64,000 nucleotides of DNA, from assembly GCA_040274765.1 (NCBI GenBank), contig JBEMAY010000007.1, positions 1 to 64,000 on the forward strand, in the 5' to 3' direction. The notes under the pieces are model-generated. The model was given only the letters and a program-made list of their open reading frames with translations. It was not told the DNA's origin and made no database searches. This DNA is from Psychrobacillus sp040274765 (lineage in GTDB: Bacteria; Bacillota; Bacilli; Bacillales_A; Planococcaceae). Positions 1-8,240 of this stretch are shown here, piece by piece. The first letter of the stretch is position 1, and each line of letters opens with the position of its first letter. Position numbers and translations under genes: made by a program.

Positions 1-89
1 CATTTTACATTCCTTTAATTTTATTATCTTTTGTTCAAATTTATATTTTTTGTTTGGATTAAATATAAAAATTTATTAAAACGACAGGA

Positions 90-335
90 TTGTGCTTATT
101 AGGTATTGTTTGTATTACTTTGATATATGAAATTGTTAAGCCTAATTATACGTATGAAGAAGCAAAGCAAATAGTAGCGAGGGAGTATGACGTAGAAGTC
201 ACAGAAAATTTCAGATCTATTACGCTTCAGGCAGAGACCCGTAAAGAGGTTTATCGTATGAAAGTTATTCAGGATTCCAATGAAATTTTTGTAATCTTTA
301 ACCCATATACAAAGGAAATAATGTTTTTAAATTAA
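90..335 (+). CDS. Small membrane-anchored PepSY-like protein
   Basis: A short protein with one hydrophobic N-terminal segment (LLGIVCITLIYEIV) followed by a soluble domain of about 60 residues that reads like a PepSY fold: TYEEAKQIV helix, then strands ending in IFVIFNPYTKEIMF. It probably sits outside the membrane, held by its N-terminal helix. The start is unclear. The frame is open from base 69, with no ATG; TTG at 90 is the first usual start codon but an AGGA-like stretch touches it directly, and ATT at 75 would give a more natural signal-anchor N-terminus. A terminator follows immediately, which suggests a real transcription unit. Function unknown. Confidence 0.5.
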   Translation: MCLLGIVCITLIYEIVKPNYTYEEAKQIVAREYDVEVTENFRSITLQAETRKEVYRMKVIQDSNEIFVIFNPYTKEIMFLN

Positions 336-336
336 C

Positions 337-371
337 AAGCTGTTTCGAGCAAGCGTCGAAGCAGCTTTTAT
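337..371 (+). terminator. Rho-independent terminator
   Basis: A 12-base arm (337-348) pairs with 356-367, with one G-T wobble, and is followed by a T-rich tail. It ends the small PepSY-like gene and separates it from the sigma factor promoter. Confidence 0.75.
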
Positions 372-386
372 TAATATGTCTGTTTT

Positions 387-413
387 TAAAACGTACAGTA
401 TAGGTGCCTCGTC
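387..413 (+). promoter_or_regulatory. Candidate ECF-sigma autoregulatory promoter
   Basis: TAAAAC at 387-392 and CGTC at 410-413 are 17 bases apart. This resembles the Bacillus ECF promoter pattern (TGAAAC, then CGTC/CGTA), and it lies just before the sigma gene. ECF sigma factors commonly transcribe their own operon. The -35 differs from consensus at one base. Confidence 0.45.
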
Positions 414-446
414 TATTATTAAAAGGGACTGGAAGGGGGATGGGAT

Positions 447-968
447 TTGAGTTATATAGAAGAGCAGAGATTTCAGCAGGTAATGCAGGAGCATATGGGT
501 TATTTACTGAAGCTTGCCTATTTATATGTAAAGGAGTGGCCTGCAGCAGAAGATATCGTTCAAGAGGTTTTTTTGACCTTCTATCAGAAGTTCGAGCAGT
601 TTGAAGAACGTGCATCTTTGAAGACATATCTTGCGCGAATGACCATTAACAGATGTAAGGACTATTTGAAGAGTTGGCGATATAGAACTCATACATTAAC
701 GAATTCATTTAAATCGTCATCCAAAAGGTCACGAAATCTCATGATAGAAAGCGATGAAAAAATAGAACTAGCCGAGGCGGTGCTCCAGCTTCCTTTAAAA
801 TATCGTGAAGTAATTATCCACTATTATTTTGAAGAGTTATCAGTCCTTGAAATTTCTCGGCTCTTGAACATTTCAGACAATACAGTAAAGACAAGACTTC
901 GAAAGGCTAGGTCACTACTTAAGGGGAAATTAAAAGATGGGGAATGGGAGGTGCTTGCAAATGAATGA
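447..968 (+). CDS. ECF-type RNA polymerase sigma factor
   Basis: This 173-residue protein has the two-domain ECF sigma layout. Region 2 (about residues 14-75) carries the conserved AEDIVQEVFLTFY helix and the NRCKDYLKSWRYR DNA-contacting end. Region 4 (about 115-165) has LPLKYREVIIHYYFEELSVLEI and the recognition helix ISDNTVKTRLRKAR. The TTG start at 447 is preceded by GGAAGGGGG at 431-439, a good spacing. It overlaps the anti-sigma gene by 8 bases (ATGAATGA), so the two are probably translationally coupled. The subgroup cannot be assigned from sequence reading alone. Confidence 0.9.
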   Translation: MSYIEEQRFQQVMQEHMGYLLKLAYLYVKEWPAAEDIVQEVFLTFYQKFEQFEERASLKTYLARMTINRCKDYLKSWRYRTHTLTNSFKSSSKRSRNLMIESDEKIELAEAVLQLPLKYREVIIHYYFEELSVLEISRLLNISDNTVKTRLRKARSLLKGKLKDGEWEVLANE

Positions 969-2319
969 TATTAAACAACAGCTGCTGTTAAAAATAGGGG
1001 ATACCTCCGAACGTGCTAATAGAGTGAAGGAGCAGATTCAAAAGAAAAAAGGGAAACACATAAAAAGAAAATCGGGAAATCTCGCTAATTACAAAGCTAT
1101 AGCAATGTTTATAGGTTTGATAGCTGTTGCTTGCTTCCTACTAGTCCCAAACCTTCTCCAAGAAAAGCTAGCTCAACCTGCAGAGGAACCGCCAACCACT
1201 GTGATTCCTCCCATAGAGGAACCAAATCATGAGGAAGATTTTACATTACTATTAAAAGAATATTTCCCGACCAATAGCAAATCTACTTTTGATGGTGGCT
1301 ATGAGGATAGCGGTTCTACTATCGAAACAACTTGGCTCAACGCAGATTATGTTCAGCAAATAGTGAGTAATACAGGGGCAGCGTTCGAAAACATTTATCG
1401 GATTAAGGACAATAAGGTAGAGCTCGTTTACAGAGAAATGCTGGAGGGCGTCTCTCCAACGAATATGACGTTCAAAGAGCTAGAGTCCTTACCTACCATA
1501 GAACTGATACTAGAAGCTCCATTTGAAGTGGGAGATCCATATGGGTATGGAGGTACCCTTGGTGAAGGGGTTATTGTTTCCTTAGAAGAAAAGATTACAA
1601 CGCCTGTAGACACCTTTAACAATGTGATGGTTGTAGAGACAAGTGCGGATGCGTATCGAGCTAGAAGCTACTATGCTCCTGGATATGGATATATAAAAGG
1701 GGTATCTGAATACTGGGATGGGGAAAAGGGCGACTATGTCCTGGGAGTAACTGAAGAAATAGTAGAATTTATGTATGCAACAGAGTCTAAAGATGATAGG
1801 AATAAAGCAACTCCCGAAACATTTGAGAAAACCAAAGTATCTAACTACGAACCAAGTTTTCACTCCCCATGGGTTCCTTCACCCAATGGTACATATCGTG
1901 CCACAATAGAAGGACGCGGAGAACAGGCTGGAGAAGAGGGCATCGGTGCTTTAGTTATCGAAAACATAGATACAAAGGATTCATGGATCTTTAAATTGCT
2001 GGAGGAAGAACCTTACAGGCAATACACACCGAAAGAAGTGGCTTGGATTGATGAAAGTCGACTGTTTGTTATAATCGGCTACGCGTACGGGATGGTAACA
2101 ACTGGCGGAAAGCTATATGTATTAGACATTGAGAAGAATGAATTCATTCCAATTATTGCAGATTTAACTGACAAGGAAGAAGTTATGTCTATTAAGGTGA
2201 ACAATGATGGTACTTTCACATATCAATTACATGTATACGATACAGATGCAATGGAAGGCTCAGAAAGCCATGTAGAAGAAAATACGCTACCATTACCAAA
2301 GCCTGGAGAGAGGGAGTGA
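961..2319 (+). CDS. Transmembrane anti-sigma factor, DUF4652-like outer domain
   Basis: Likely the cognate anti-sigma factor of the ECF sigma upstream. A basic N-terminal cytoplasmic part (residues 1-42) precedes one membrane helix (about 43-64, AIAMFIGLIAVACFLLV), a proline-rich linker and a large extracytoplasmic region. The C-terminal 150 residues (SPNGTYRATIEGRGEQAGEEGIG, AWIDESRLFVIIGYAYG, GGKLYVLD) resemble DUF4652 as remembered. I chose ATG 961 because GGGAGG lies just upstream; an in-frame ATG at 937 has no such site. Sequestration of sigma at the membrane and release on envelope stress is inferred from gene order and topology. Confidence 0.75.
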   Translation: MNDIKQQLLLKIGDTSERANRVKEQIQKKKGKHIKRKSGNLANYKAIAMFIGLIAVACFLLVPNLLQEKLAQPAEEPPTTVIPPIEEPNHEEDFTLLLKEYFPTNSKSTFDGGYEDSGSTIETTWLNADYVQQIVSNTGAAFENIYRIKDNKVELVYREMLEGVSPTNMTFKELESLPTIELILEAPFEVGDPYGYGGTLGEGVIVSLEEKITTPVDTFNNVMVVETSADAYRARSYYAPGYGYIKGVSEYWDGEKGDYVLGVTEEIVEFMYATESKDDRNKATPETFEKTKVSNYEPSFHSPWVPSPNGTYRATIEGRGEQAGEEGIGALVIENIDTKDSWIFKLLEEEPYRQYTPKEVAWIDESRLFVIIGYAYGMVTTGGKLYVLDIEKNEFIPIIADLTDKEEVMSIKVNNDGTFTYQLHVYDTDAMEGSESHVEENTLPLPKPGERE

Positions 2320-2335
2320 TTACCCTCTCTTTTTT
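2307..2335 (+). terminator. Rho-independent terminator of sigma/anti-sigma operon
   Basis: Perfect 8-bp stem, AGAGAGGG (2307-2314) with CCCTCTCT (2323-2330), plus a T run. The anti-sigma stop codon lies in the loop. Confidence 0.9.
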
Positions 2336-2501
2336 ATTCTGCCTTGTTGGAATCGGGTAGGTTATCGAGCTTTCTAGAAATCTCTCTTAATAATTCGTTA
2401 CGCTCTTTATTCGAAAGTACCAATGTAATGATAAACCAAATAACAAAACACCAGAATGCAAAGAAAAGAATTAAAGGGATAATGGCAATAAACGTGTTCA
2501 T
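2334..2501 (-). CDS. Small single-pass membrane protein (55 aa)
   Basis: Read on the minus strand, this gives a 55-residue protein starting MNTFIAIIPLILFFAFWCF, with a long hydrophobic helix (residues 3-29) and a short charged tail (SNKERNELLREISRKLDNL) predicted to be amphipathic. The ATG at 2501 is preceded by AAAGGAG at a good distance. It ends at the terminator of the convergent anti-sigma gene. Too short for most gene callers; the strong ribosome site and hydrophobic pattern are the evidence. Function unknown. Confidence 0.7.
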   Translation of the reverse strand: MNTFIAIIPLILFFAFWCFVIWFIITLVLSNKERNELLREISRKLDNLPDSNKAE

Positions 2502-2523
2502 CAATCAAATTTCTCCTTTCTTA

Positions 2524-2880
2524 TTATAATTGGTTACTTAAATGCTCATGAATGAGTTTCCAGTCTCCTTCATACTTTACGAATACATTCGTAGCTCTAC
2601 CTTCTCCATTAACATACTCCCCATCCACGTACCCTTCATAAAAATAGGTATAGATACATGTCGCTGAGTCTTCACCTTGGTGGAGCCAAAGGACATTCCG
2701 AGCCTCATAGTATTCATCTTTTACTACAGTCCAAGCATTTTCAAAGTAATTCTGTATCTCTTGAAGAGTAGAACAGGTTTGATCGGAGAAAAAATAGATG
2801 GCATCCTCATGCAATACTTTCCGGACCTGTTCAAAGTCATGTGTATTCGTTGCAGCTATATATGTATCCAAAATTTCCAT
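2524..2880 (-). CDS. SnoaL/NTF2-like fold protein (DUF4440 type)
   Basis: A 118-residue protein with the NTF2-like alpha+beta cone pattern: MEILDTYIAATNTHDFEQVRKVLHEDAIYFF at the start, then an ATCIYTYFYEGYVDGEYVNGEGRATNVFVKYEGDWKLIHEHLS end typical of DUF4440/SnoaL-like proteins (YybH type). I chose ATG 2880 because AGGAGG stands just upstream; an upstream in-frame extension lacks a ribosome site. The substrate, if it is an enzyme, cannot be inferred. It lies 22 bases after the small membrane protein gene on the same strand and could be cotranscribed, or independent. Confidence 0.75.
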   Translation of the reverse strand: MEILDTYIAATNTHDFEQVRKVLHEDAIYFFSDQTCSTLQEIQNYFENAWTVVKDEYYEARNVLWLHQGEDSATCIYTYFYEGYVDGEYVNGEGRATNVFVKYEGDWKLIHEHLSNQL

Positions 2881-3013
2881 GATTATCCTCCTAATCTGAC
2901 TTATTTTTATAATAAAGAAGTTGCTTGAAGAAAACAAATGGATTTGCAAACTAAAAAGAGCTTCCCTAAATGGTCGCTCATTTATTTAAGGCTATTTATA
3001 GAGGAGATTGATA

Positions 3014-3670
3014 TTAAAACCCTAAAACTACCCGTACCTCGGCTATATAAGATTGGCTAACCGGAAGTTCTGTGCCATCGGTTAATACAATTAATAAATT
3101 GGAGGAAAAGTCTCGAATGATTCGATCGATAAATGAAATATTCACGATATAAGAACGATGGATACGCATGAAATGATCAGGTAATCGCTTTTGGAGTTCC
3201 TTTAGAGTACTCGTTGTTTTATAGGTTTCCCCATCTGCGTAAAACCAAGTTTTCTTTTGGAGGCTTTCCACATATTCAATTTTTTCTATGGATACCGGCT
3301 TCCATTCTTCTTCTTTTTTTCCAGTAAGAAAGCGAACTTTTGGTTGCTTTGTAACAGCATGTGTAGGGGGGAGTATAACAACTAATACAGCATTTTCTCC
3401 ATTAATCTCGATAGGATAGCCTACACCGTAGTAAGGAATTTGGAACAAATTATCGTCTAATACAGCTTCTGTTCGACAGCCATTTTTAAAAACTAAATCA
3501 GCAATGCTTCCTGGCTGTACCTTCTGTCCTTCTTGCAATTGTAGGTCATGCTCTCCAGCGTAGTAATAGATGTACTGGTCTTTAACGGCTATTGCAATGG
3601 AAGCCTCTTTTGGAATCCATTCCTCTAAGAGGTTGCTATACCTTTTTAGTTGGTCTTTCGTTATTTCCAT
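3014..3670 (-). CDS. LytTR-family transcriptional regulator
   Basis: A 218-residue regulator with a C-terminal LytTR DNA-binding domain (about 125-218): IEYVESLQKKTWFYADGETYKTTSTLKELQKRLPDHFMRIHRSYIVN is the family signature. The N-terminal 110 residues look like a small-molecule or PAS-like sensor rather than a receiver domain; no phosphoacceptor aspartate pattern is visible. ATG 3670 follows TGGAGGTG. It is divergent from aceA with a 198-bp shared intergenic region, so control of the glyoxylate shunt is a fair inference. Some Bacillales place a LytTR regulator at this position. Confidence 0.85.
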   Translation of the reverse strand: MEITKDQLKRYSNLLEEWIPKEASIAIAVKDQYIYYYAGEHDLQLQEGQKVQPGSIADLVFKNGCRTEAVLDDNLFQIPYYGVGYPIEINGENAVLVVILPPTHAVTKQPKVRFLTGKKEEEWKPVSIEKIEYVESLQKKTWFYADGETYKTTSTLKELQKRLPDHFMRIHRSYIVNISFIDRIIRDFSSNLLIVLTDGTELPVSQSYIAEVRVVLGF

Positions 3671-3799
3671 TCATACACCTCCAAGTTCATTTTTTACTAT
3701 TCGTCTGTCTTATTTCTTGTTCATCCTTGAAAAAAAGTATCTTATCCAAAAACCGATACAGAACAAATCATTCTGTTATATATTAGATTACAAGAAAAG

Positions 3800-3819
3800 T
3801 TACTGTTATGATACAGTAA
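3800..3819. promoter_or_regulatory. Candidate operator: 7-bp inverted repeat before aceA
   Basis: TTACTGT (3800-3806) and ACAGTAA (3813-3819) form a perfect inverted repeat around a 6-base centre, about 50 bases before the aceA start. Position between the LytTR regulator gene and aceA suggests a regulator site. LytTR proteins usually bind direct repeats, so the binder could be a different protein. Confidence 0.4.
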
Positions 3820-3868
3820 AAAAGACATATTTTTAATTATCAAAAAATAATGGAGAGGTGTGTTGAAT

Positions 3869-5152
3869 ATGACAAACAGACAACAACAAGTAGAAGAGCT
3901 AAGAAAGCAATGGGAAGAGGATAGCAGATGGAAGGGCATAGAACGTCCTTACACTCCAGAAGAGGTTATTAAGTTACGAGGATCACTACAAATTGAGCAT
4001 ACATTAGCGCGCAAGGGGGCAGAACGTCTGTGGAATTCTCTTCATCAAGAAGACTTCATCAATGCTTTAGGAGCTCTAACTGGAAACCAGGCAGTACAGC
4101 AGGTAAAAGCAGGTCTCCAAGCTATTTACTTGAGTGGCTGGCAGGTAGCAGCAGATGCTAACCTTTCGGGACAAATGTATCCAGATCAAAGTCTTTATCC
4201 GGCAAATAGCGTACCAGCTGTAGTTAAGCGTATTAACCAAGCATTGCAGCGAGCAGACCAAATTGACCAAGCGGAGGGTCGTGAGGATGAGTTTGACTGG
4301 TTCGCACCGATTGTGGCAGATGCTGAAGCAGGTTTTGGAGGTCCACTGAACGTATTTGAGCTAATTAAAGGAATGATTGAAGCAGGAGCAGCTGGCGTTC
4401 ACTTAGAAGACCAGCTAGCATCCGAAAAGAAATGTGGACATCTTGGAGGTAAAGTTCTTCTTCCTACTCAAAACGCTATTCGAAATTTAGTAGCAGCACG
4501 TTTAGCTGCTGACGTATCTGGCGTACCTACAGTTTTAATCGCACGTACAGATGCAGACGCTGCCGACATGGTGACAAGCGATATTGACCCACGTGACCAT
4601 GAATTTATCACGGGAGAAAGAACTCCAGAAGGGTTTTATCGTACGAAGGCTGGAATCGATCAAGCAATCGCCCGCGGTTTGGCTTATGCCCCATACGCAG
4701 ATTTAGTTTGGTGTGAAACCTCCCATCCAAGCTTAGAGGAAGCTAAACAATTTGCAGATGCAATTCATGCTCAATATCCAGATAAAATGCTTGCTTACAA
4801 CTGTTCACCATCCTTTAACTGGAAGGCTAACCTAGATGAAGAAACGATTGCTAAGTACCAAGTAGAGCTAGGTAAGATGGGCTACAAGTTCCAGTTCGTT
4901 ACACTCGCTGGATTCCATTCATTGAACCACAGTATGTTTGAGCTGGCTCATGAGTACAAAACGAAAGGGATGGCTGCATATTCCAGATTGCAGCAAGCGG
5001 AGTTTGCCAACGAAGCAAAGGGGTATACAGCTACCAAACATCAGCGTGAGGTAGGAACTGGTTACTTTGATGAGGTTTCTCAAGTTGTATCCGGTGGTAC
5101 TTCCTCTACGACTGCCATGAAAGGTTCAACTGAAACAGCTCAATTTGCTTGA
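3869..5152 (+). CDS. aceA: Isocitrate lyase
   Basis: Cleaves isocitrate to glyoxylate and succinate, the first step of the glyoxylate shunt, in the cytoplasm. The signature KKCGH with catalytic Cys189 is present (SEKKCGHLGGKVL), along with WFAPIVADAEAGFGG, LIARTDADAA, LVWCETSHP and NCSPSFNW. At 427 residues it is the usual length of the short bacterial form. GTG and TTG codons lie in frame just upstream, but GGAGAGG at 3852-3858 fits ATG 3869 best. Malate synthase follows 26 bases later on the same strand, so the two shunt enzymes form an operon for growth on acetate or fatty acids. Confidence 0.97.
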   Translation: MTNRQQQVEELRKQWEEDSRWKGIERPYTPEEVIKLRGSLQIEHTLARKGAERLWNSLHQEDFINALGALTGNQAVQQVKAGLQAIYLSGWQVAADANLSGQMYPDQSLYPANSVPAVVKRINQALQRADQIDQAEGREDEFDWFAPIVADAEAGFGGPLNVFELIKGMIEAGAAGVHLEDQLASEKKCGHLGGKVLLPTQNAIRNLVAARLAADVSGVPTVLIARTDADAADMVTSDIDPRDHEFITGERTPEGFYRTKAGIDQAIARGLAYAPYADLVWCETSHPSLEEAKQFADAIHAQYPDKMLAYNCSPSFNWKANLDEETIAKYQVELGKMGYKFQFVTLAGFHSLNHSMFELAHEYKTKGMAAYSRLQQAEFANEAKGYTATKHQREVGTGYFDEVSQVVSGGTSSTTAMKGSTETAQFA

Positions 5153-5178
5153 TCATTGAAGAAATGGGAGGGTAAAGA

Positions 5179-6774
5179 ATGGAACAAGTAACTGAAAAAA
5201 ATATTGAAATAGTAGGTAATGAAGTGGAAGGGATGCACGAAATTTTGACGCCAGAGGCTTTGAATTTCGTTGCTTCTCTCCATGAAGCATTTGATGATCG
5301 ACGAAAGGATTTGTTGATTGCACGTCGAGATCGTCAAGAAAGGCTGGATAATGGAGAAAAATTAGATTTTCTAGCAGAAACAAAGCATATTCGAGAAGGG
5401 GATTGGACAATAGCTCCACTTCCTGAGGACTTACAGGACAGAAGGGTAGAAATTACTGGACCAGTCAATCGGAAAATGGTTATCAATGCCCTAAACTCTG
5501 GAGCAAAAGCATTCATGGCCTGCTTCGAGGATGCAACCTCTCCTACATGGGAGAATATGATTGAAGGCCAAATCAACATGAAAGATGCAGTGAGAAAGAC
5601 AATTTCTTATACGCAGCCTGGGACTGGTAAAAGCTATCATTTAAAAGATAAAACAGCAGTGTTATTAGTTCGTCCGCGTGGTCTCCATTTGATGGAGAAG
5701 AATATTCATATTGATGGAAAACCGATTTCTGGAAGCTTCTTTGATTTTGGTTTATATTTTTTCCACAACGCGAAAGAGGCGATCGAGCGCGGAACAGGGC
5801 CATACTTTTATTTGCCAAAGCTGGAAAGTCACCTAGAGGCGAGACTTTGGAATGATATCTTTGTTTTTGCGCAGGATAAGCTAGGAATTCCACAAGGAAC
5901 TGTAAAAGCAACGGTATTGATAGAAACAATCATGGCTGCCTTTGAAATGGACGAAATTTTATATGAATTAAAAGATCATTCTGCAGGCTTAAATTGTGGG
6001 CGCTGGGATTATATTTTTAGCTATATTAAACGTCTTCGCAACCAACCAGAGGTTATTTTACCTGATCGTGGCCAGGTGACCATGACGTCACCATTTATGA
6101 GAGCGTATACACAGCTTTGTATTCAAACCTGTCATAAACGTAATGCTTCAGCTATCGGTGGGATGGCAGCTCAAATCCCTATAAAGAATGATGAGGAAGC
6201 AAACGAGGCGGCGTTTGCAAAGGTTAGGGAAGACAAAAGAAGAGAAGCTTCGGATGGACACGATGGAACTTGGGTAGCGCACCCGGGCCTCGTACCAGTT
6301 GCTTGGGAGCAGTTTGATGAATATATGCCAACGCCTAACCAAATACACCGTAAAAGAGAAGATGTACAAGTATCGGCTGAGGACCTACTTGAAGTTCCAA
6401 CCGGGACCATTACTGAAGAGGGTCTACGCTTAAACTGTAGCGTAGGAGTTCAATATATTGCCTCCTGGCTAAGAGGTAACGGAGCAGCCCCTATTAATAA
6501 CTTGATGGAGGATGCAGCAACTGCAGAGATTTCCCGTACGCAAGTTTGGCAATGGGTTCGACATCCAGAAGGAAAGCTAGAGGACGGGCGAAAAATTACA
6601 ATGCCACTTGTAGAGCAGATACTAACTGAGGAACTTGGGAAGTTAAAAGCTGACTTCGGTAATGACCTCTATTTGACCGGTAGATATATGGAAGCAGCAG
6701 AGCTATTTTTGACATTAGTGAAAGAGGATAACTTCATCGAATTTTTAACTATTCCAGGATATGCAAAATTATAG
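5179..6774 (+). CDS. aceB: Malate synthase A
   Basis: Condenses glyoxylate with acetyl-CoA to malate, the second shunt enzyme. The 531-residue length is that of the A isoform. Visible motifs: ITGPVNRKMVINALNSGAKAFMACFEDATSPTW, the LLVRPRGLH active-site arginine segment, AGLNCGRWDYIFSYIKR and DGHDGTWVAHPGLVPVA. The ATG follows GGGAGGG. Directly downstream of aceA and transcribed with it. No unusual feature. Confidence 0.97.
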   Translation: MEQVTEKNIEIVGNEVEGMHEILTPEALNFVASLHEAFDDRRKDLLIARRDRQERLDNGEKLDFLAETKHIREGDWTIAPLPEDLQDRRVEITGPVNRKMVINALNSGAKAFMACFEDATSPTWENMIEGQINMKDAVRKTISYTQPGTGKSYHLKDKTAVLLVRPRGLHLMEKNIHIDGKPISGSFFDFGLYFFHNAKEAIERGTGPYFYLPKLESHLEARLWNDIFVFAQDKLGIPQGTVKATVLIETIMAAFEMDEILYELKDHSAGLNCGRWDYIFSYIKRLRNQPEVILPDRGQVTMTSPFMRAYTQLCIQTCHKRNASAIGGMAAQIPIKNDEEANEAAFAKVREDKRREASDGHDGTWVAHPGLVPVAWEQFDEYMPTPNQIHRKREDVQVSAEDLLEVPTGTITEEGLRLNCSVGVQYIASWLRGNGAAPINNLMEDAATAEISRTQVWQWVRHPEGKLEDGRKITMPLVEQILTEELGKLKADFGNDLYLTGRYMEAAELFLTLVKEDNFIEFLTIPGYAKL

Positions 6775-6786
6775 GAGGTGATTGGA

Positions 6787-6909
6787 ATGAATAAGCCAAC
6801 AAGTGAAAAAAATCCAAAGATTTGTCGCGAATGTGGATGCGTCATCCAAGAGCAAGTCGAATCTCCATTATTTGAATGCGAACGTTGTCTGAATGATAGA
6901 AGTGAATAA
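6787..6909 (+). CDS. yhfH: YhfH-family small zinc-ribbon protein (40 aa)
   Basis: A 40-residue protein with two CxxC pairs, ICRECG near residue 13 and ECERC near residue 31, the pattern of a small zinc ribbon and of the Bacillus YhfH family. The AGGAGGTGATTGG ribosome site overlaps the end of aceB, so it is probably the third gene of the aceA-aceB operon. A strong terminator follows 1 base after the stop. Function unknown. The family assignment is from memory of length and cysteine spacing. Confidence 0.75.
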   Translation: MNKPTSEKNPKICRECGCVIQEQVESPLFECERCLNDRSE

Positions 6910-6910
6910 A

Positions 6911-6955
6911 CTAGAAAAAGAGCTTGGAGGCTATCCAAGCTCTTTTTCTAGTTTT
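6911..6955. terminator. Bidirectional terminator
   Basis: A perfect 17-bp stem (6911-6927 with 6935-6951), 7-base loop and T-rich flank on both sides. It ends the aceAB operon and the convergent lipoprotein gene. Confidence 0.95.
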
Positions 6956-7832
6956 AATTTGGTTTCGTATATTGTTCATCGCGTGTAAAGGTTGAGACAG
7001 TTCCCATATGGGGAAGTTCAACAGCCGTACCATCCTCTTTAACGAAATCAATTTCCTCTAACTTTGGATAGTTTTCAAAGTAAGAATGAAGGACCTTGCC
7101 GATAAATAGATATTCTCCCGCAGTGCCTTGAATGTTTTCTGTAGCTCGATCCATAACTAGAACTAGTTTCTTATCATCGTTTTCAAAACGATAATCCAGC
7201 AAGCCCACGTTAGATGCATCAATCTCTTCAAAGATTTGTTTTACCATATCTCCAGATGAATCAACATTTACCTCATAAGGTTCTACAAATTCAGCGTTTC
7301 CATCCTCGCGGTAAAGAGTAATCGTACTGCTACCTTCAGCTGGAGGCGTGTTTTCCTCTGCTTTTTCAGTTCCTTTCCATTCATAATCCGTTTCAACCTT
7401 TTGTTCACTTAACTCAGATGCCATAGACCAAACAACCAGTTTATATTTTCCGGCCGGTACCTCTGCTAGCTCATTTTCTAGGTCAAGCTTAACCGAAGTC
7501 TCTTCATTAGGCTCTAGTTTCTTTTCCTGCAATGCTTGTGTAAAGTTTTTATTTGCCGAATACGTATATACGACATTCTTATCTTGATCTAGTAACTGAT
7601 ATTCAACCTCTTGTCCGCTTGGAAAAGATAGTGTCATTTCTTTATCCGTAGGGTTTTTAATCAGGAAAGTTGCTTCCCCTTTAGCATCTACATTTAATTG
7701 TGTAGAAATCTTAGCTTCTTTTTCTTGCGTTTCACTACCCGTTGTTGGGTCATCGTTATTATCACTAGTTCCACAACCCGCAAGGAATAAAATCGTAAAA
7801 ATAGTTAACATACTCCAAAGCATTTTTTTCAT
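6954..7832 (-). CDS. Lipoprotein with BsuPI-like domain
   Basis: A 292-residue lipoprotein: signal peptide with lipobox LAGC at about residues 18-21, then an acidic linker. Residues about 40-140 (FLIKNPTDKEMTLSFPSGQEVEYQLLD, VPAGKYKLVVWSMA) match the BsuPI fold, named for an intracellular proteinase inhibitor of B. subtilis. The C-terminal 120 residues (ITLYREDGNAEFVEPYEV, LHSYFENYPKLEEIDFV) recall GerMN-like domains, less certainly. I placed the start at ATG 7832 because AGGAG lies 8 bases before it; the upstream GTG abuts that site. Exposed on the outer face of the membrane. Target unknown. Confidence 0.75.
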   Translation of the reverse strand: MKKMLWSMLTIFTILFLAGCGTSDNNDDPTTGSETQEKEAKISTQLNVDAKGEATFLIKNPTDKEMTLSFPSGQEVEYQLLDQDKNVVYTYSANKNFTQALQEKKLEPNEETSVKLDLENELAEVPAGKYKLVVWSMASELSEQKVETDYEWKGTEKAEENTPPAEGSSTITLYREDGNAEFVEPYEVNVDSSGDMVKQIFEEIDASNVGLLDYRFENDDKKLVLVMDRATENIQGTAGEYLFIGKVLHSYFENYPKLEEIDFVKEDGTAVELPHMGTVSTFTRDEQYTKPN

Positions 7833-8240
7833 CTTGTTCACTCCTTTAAAATATTAGACCGTTTTTATTCCAGAAAGTTTCAAATAAACGAAAAAGTGAT
7901 AGTTAAGTTTCTTTTATAGGAATATAATGGTATTTAAGCGTGCTATAAATCCTCTACTTCTTACTGTATCCTGGACTTGTTGTTTGACGTCTTTGAAGCT
8001 AGTATTTACTCTAATAATTAAATAGAAGCATTTCTACTCGGATCGATTTTCCGTAGGTTGTCGATATAATATTACCCGTCATTATAGATTAAATATAGAT
8101 TCGAAATGGTAATTGAGCCCCTTATAGAGCATCTGATTTTTGAAAAAGAATATCATTACTTTCATAAACATATGCATAGCTTAACAAAGAATCTTTCCCT
8201 TTACTTGTATAATCTTTTAAGAAGGAGCTGAACCGCTATA
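7833..8240. other. 408-bp divergent intergenic region
   Basis: Shared upstream region of the lipoprotein gene and the Lon-like protease gene. I see TATAAT-like hexamers near the protease end (8208-8213) without a well-placed -35, and no repeat, RNA gene or open frame with convincing coding character. Confidence 0.5.

Noticed and set aside
7927..8030. Possible 27-codon frame in the 7.8-8.2 kb gap (AGGA before ATG)
   Set aside because: Too short, weak site and no conserved-looking features.
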